Of a DNA stretch of 7,846 nucleotides, positions 6,886 through 7,846 are shown piece after piece. Under the pieces are notes generated by a model. That model searched no databases, had not been told where the DNA came from, and saw only the letters and a program-made list of their open reading frames with translations. Within the stretch, counting starts at the first letter, position 1; each line of letters opens with the position of its first letter. Made by a program: the position numbers and the translations under genes. The DNA is from Bacillota bacterium (GTDB lineage Bacteria; Bacillota; Clostridia; Lachnospirales; Lachnospiraceae): the NCBI GenBank assembly GCA_023435505.1, contig JAEYRR010000222.1, positions 1 to 7,846 of the forward strand. The letters run 5' to 3'.

Positions 6886-6891
6886 CCTCCT
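6886..6891 (-). promoter_or_regulatory. Ribosome binding site AGGAGG of the binding-protein gene
   Basis: A perfect AGGAGG on the minus strand. Its spacing, three bases to the first ATG and six to the second, favours the second ATG (6879) as the true start of the lipoprotein. Confidence 0.85.
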
Positions 6892-6920
6892 AAGTATGAA
6901 ACTTGATATAAAATGTATTT

Positions 6921-6956
6921 GGTAACGTTATCGGTATCGTTATCGGTAACGTTACC
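6921..6956. promoter_or_regulatory. Triple tandem LacI-family operator
   Basis: On the plus strand three 12-mers abut exactly: GGTAACGTTATC (6921-6932), GGTATCGTTATC (6933-6944) and GGTAACGTTACC (6945-6956). The last is a perfect palindrome and the others are near-palindromes, each centred on CG as in LacI/GalR-family operators. Together with the flanking ATTT and AAAT they form a 44-bp imperfect dyad (6917-6960) with perfect 14-bp outer arms. The array sits just downstream of the predicted -10 element, where bound repressor would block initiation or early elongation. The regulators encoded at 1-437 and 1173-2201 are the obvious candidates to bind it. Binding itself is inference. Confidence 0.88.
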
Positions 6957-6962
6957 AAATCT

Positions 6963-6998
6963 TAAATATAATATACACCCGCTCTTATGAAAATGCAA
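6963..6998 (-). promoter_or_regulatory. Sigma-A-type promoter of the maltodextrin operon
   Basis: On the minus strand the -35 element TTGCAT (6998-6993) is separated by exactly 17 bases from the -10 element TATATT (6975-6970). The start of transcription would fall near 6963, giving a leader of about 80 bases that contains the operator array. This is the only good promoter match found between glgP and the binding-protein gene. Confidence 0.65.
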
Positions 6999-7039
6999 TC
7001 TTTTTATATGAATTCGTTATTAATAACAATATTTATAAA

Positions 7040-7846
7040 TTATTTTTGTACACATTTCACATTCCATATATCATTATTGTATTCAGCGATGGTTCTGTCT
7101 GAAGAGAAATATCCAGCTTGGCTAATATTCTTTAACATCTTACGTCTCCACTGCGCTTGATTTTCATAGTCTTTGTATATCTTTTCCTTGGTTTCAATGT
7201 ATTCCTTGAGGTCAAGTAATGCCATAAACCAATCTTTGTCTAGGATTTCCTTCTGAAGTCTAGTTAATTGCTTTTGGTTACCAATAGCAAGAAGTTCTTT
7301 TCCGGTTATGAAATCTAGGGCTTCACGGATGACAGGATCTTTCTTATAAAGATCTTTCGCAACATAATCAGCCTTTTCATAATGGGCGATGACCTCATCA
7401 CTACGTTTACCAAAGATATAGATATTCTCGTCTCCCACCAACTCATGGATCTCAACATTTGCTCCGTCTTCGGTTCCTAGGGTAATCGCTCCATTCAACA
7501 TAAACTTCATATTACCGGTACCACTTGCTTCTTTGGAAGCCAAAGAGATCTGCTCGGAGATATCACAAGCTGGAATTAGTTTCTCTGCCAGTGTAACATT
7601 ATAGTTTTCCACCATAACAACCTTCAGATATGGACTAACCTGTGGGTCATTTGCTACTAATTCCTGTAGACACAGAATCAGATGGATGATATCCTTCGCA
7701 ATTGTATACGCCGGTGCTGCTTTTGCTCCGAAAATAATCGTAATAGGTGTAGTTGGAATATGACCCTTTTTTATCTCCAGATATTTATGGATGACATATA
7801 GGGCATTCATTTGCTGACGCTTATACTCATGAAGTCTCTTAATCTG
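7040..7846 (-). CDS. glgP: Glycogen/maltodextrin phosphorylase, C-terminal part (5' end beyond the window)
   Basis: Pyridoxal-phosphate enzyme of family GT35 that splits alpha-1,4-glucans with phosphate to give glucose-1-phosphate in the cytoplasm. Only the last 268 codons are visible; the full family length is about 750-840, so roughly the first two thirds are missing. The frame is open to the edge and begins with the phosphorylase signature [12 protein letters not shown]. The PLP-binding motif is intact: [16 protein letters not shown], with the Schiff-base lysine codon at 7507-7505, followed by [10 protein letters not shown]. The protein ends in KCVQK and TAA. It lies 160 bases upstream of the binding-protein gene on the same strand with no convincing terminator between. 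It therefore supplies the degradation step for the imported maltodextrins and some readthrough into the operon is possible. The name could equally be malP. Confidence 0.97.
   Translation of the reverse strand, partial: QIKRLHEYKRQQMNALYVIHKYLEIKKGHIPTTPITIIFGAKAAPAYTIAKDIIHLILCLQELVANDPQVSPYLKVVMVENYNVTLAEKLIPACDISEQISLASKEASGTGNMKFMLNGAITLGTEDGANVEIHELVGDENIYIFGKRSDEVIAHYEKADYVAKDLYKKDPVIREALDFITGKELLAIGNQKQLTRLQKEILDKDWFMALLDLKEYIETKEKIYKDYENQAQWRRKMLKNISQAGYFSSDRTIAEYNNDIWNVKCVQK

Noticed and set aside
6921..6956. Catabolite-responsive (CcpA cre) site in the operator array
   Set aside because: TGGTAACGTTACCA shares the central CG and ends with the cre consensus but misses three fixed positions. 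The triple repeat fits the local regulators better.
7016..7027. GTTATTAATAAC palindrome between glgP and the promoter, as a glgP terminator or a fourth operator
   Set aside because: The stem is almost all A/T with no loop and no following T-run, so it is too weak to terminate. It lacks the central CG of the operator repeats.

Overview
The window looks like a piece of a low-GC Gram-positive chromosome, most likely a gut- or soil-type Clostridia member (Lachnospiraceae-like). The base composition is AT-rich, ribosome binding sites are strong AGGAGG types, the solute-binding protein is a lipoprotein, and the maltodextrin ABC transporter lacks its own ATPase gene. The taxonomic call is inference from style and gene content, not from a marker gene. 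Every convincing gene lies on the minus strand, so transcription runs from high to low coordinates.

Layout in the direction of transcription. The window opens inside glgP, a glycogen/maltodextrin phosphorylase whose last 268 codons are visible (7846-7040). A 160-base intergenic region follows, with a sigma-A-type promoter (6998-6970) and, just downstream, three abutting 12-bp LacI-type operator repeats (6956-6921). Next comes a maltodextrin operon: a CUT1 solute-binding lipoprotein (6879-5521), a terminator-like hairpin (5479-5447), two CUT1 permeases that overlap by one base (5428-4586 and 4586-3714), the 4-alpha-glucanotransferase malQ (3698-2226), a LacI/GalR regulator (2201-1173) and a small two-helix membrane protein of unknown function (1136-639). 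A 15-bp perfect stem-loop (584-548) closes the unit. Beyond it is a second LacI/GalR regulator (437 to the window edge), cut by the edge.

How it works together (family knowledge plus context). The lipoprotein and permeases import malto-oligosaccharides, powered by a shared ATPase encoded elsewhere. MalQ disproportionates short maltodextrins into longer chains and glucose, and GlgP phosphorolyses those chains to glucose-1-phosphate. The LacI-type regulator encoded inside the operon probably binds the triple operator and so controls its own synthesis.

The most notable feature is a segmental duplication. Positions 1-541 are a diverged copy of 1765-2312 that includes a second regulator (about 86% identical over the visible 145 residues) and an 82-bp, frame-broken fossil of the 3' end of malQ just upstream of it. 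The two regulators have identical N-terminal 33 residues, including the helix-turn-helix, but differ in the effector domain. This suggests two sensors acting on the same operator sequence. No RNA genes, CRISPR arrays, insertion sequences or replication origins were seen, and no gene-free stretch exceeds about 200 bases.
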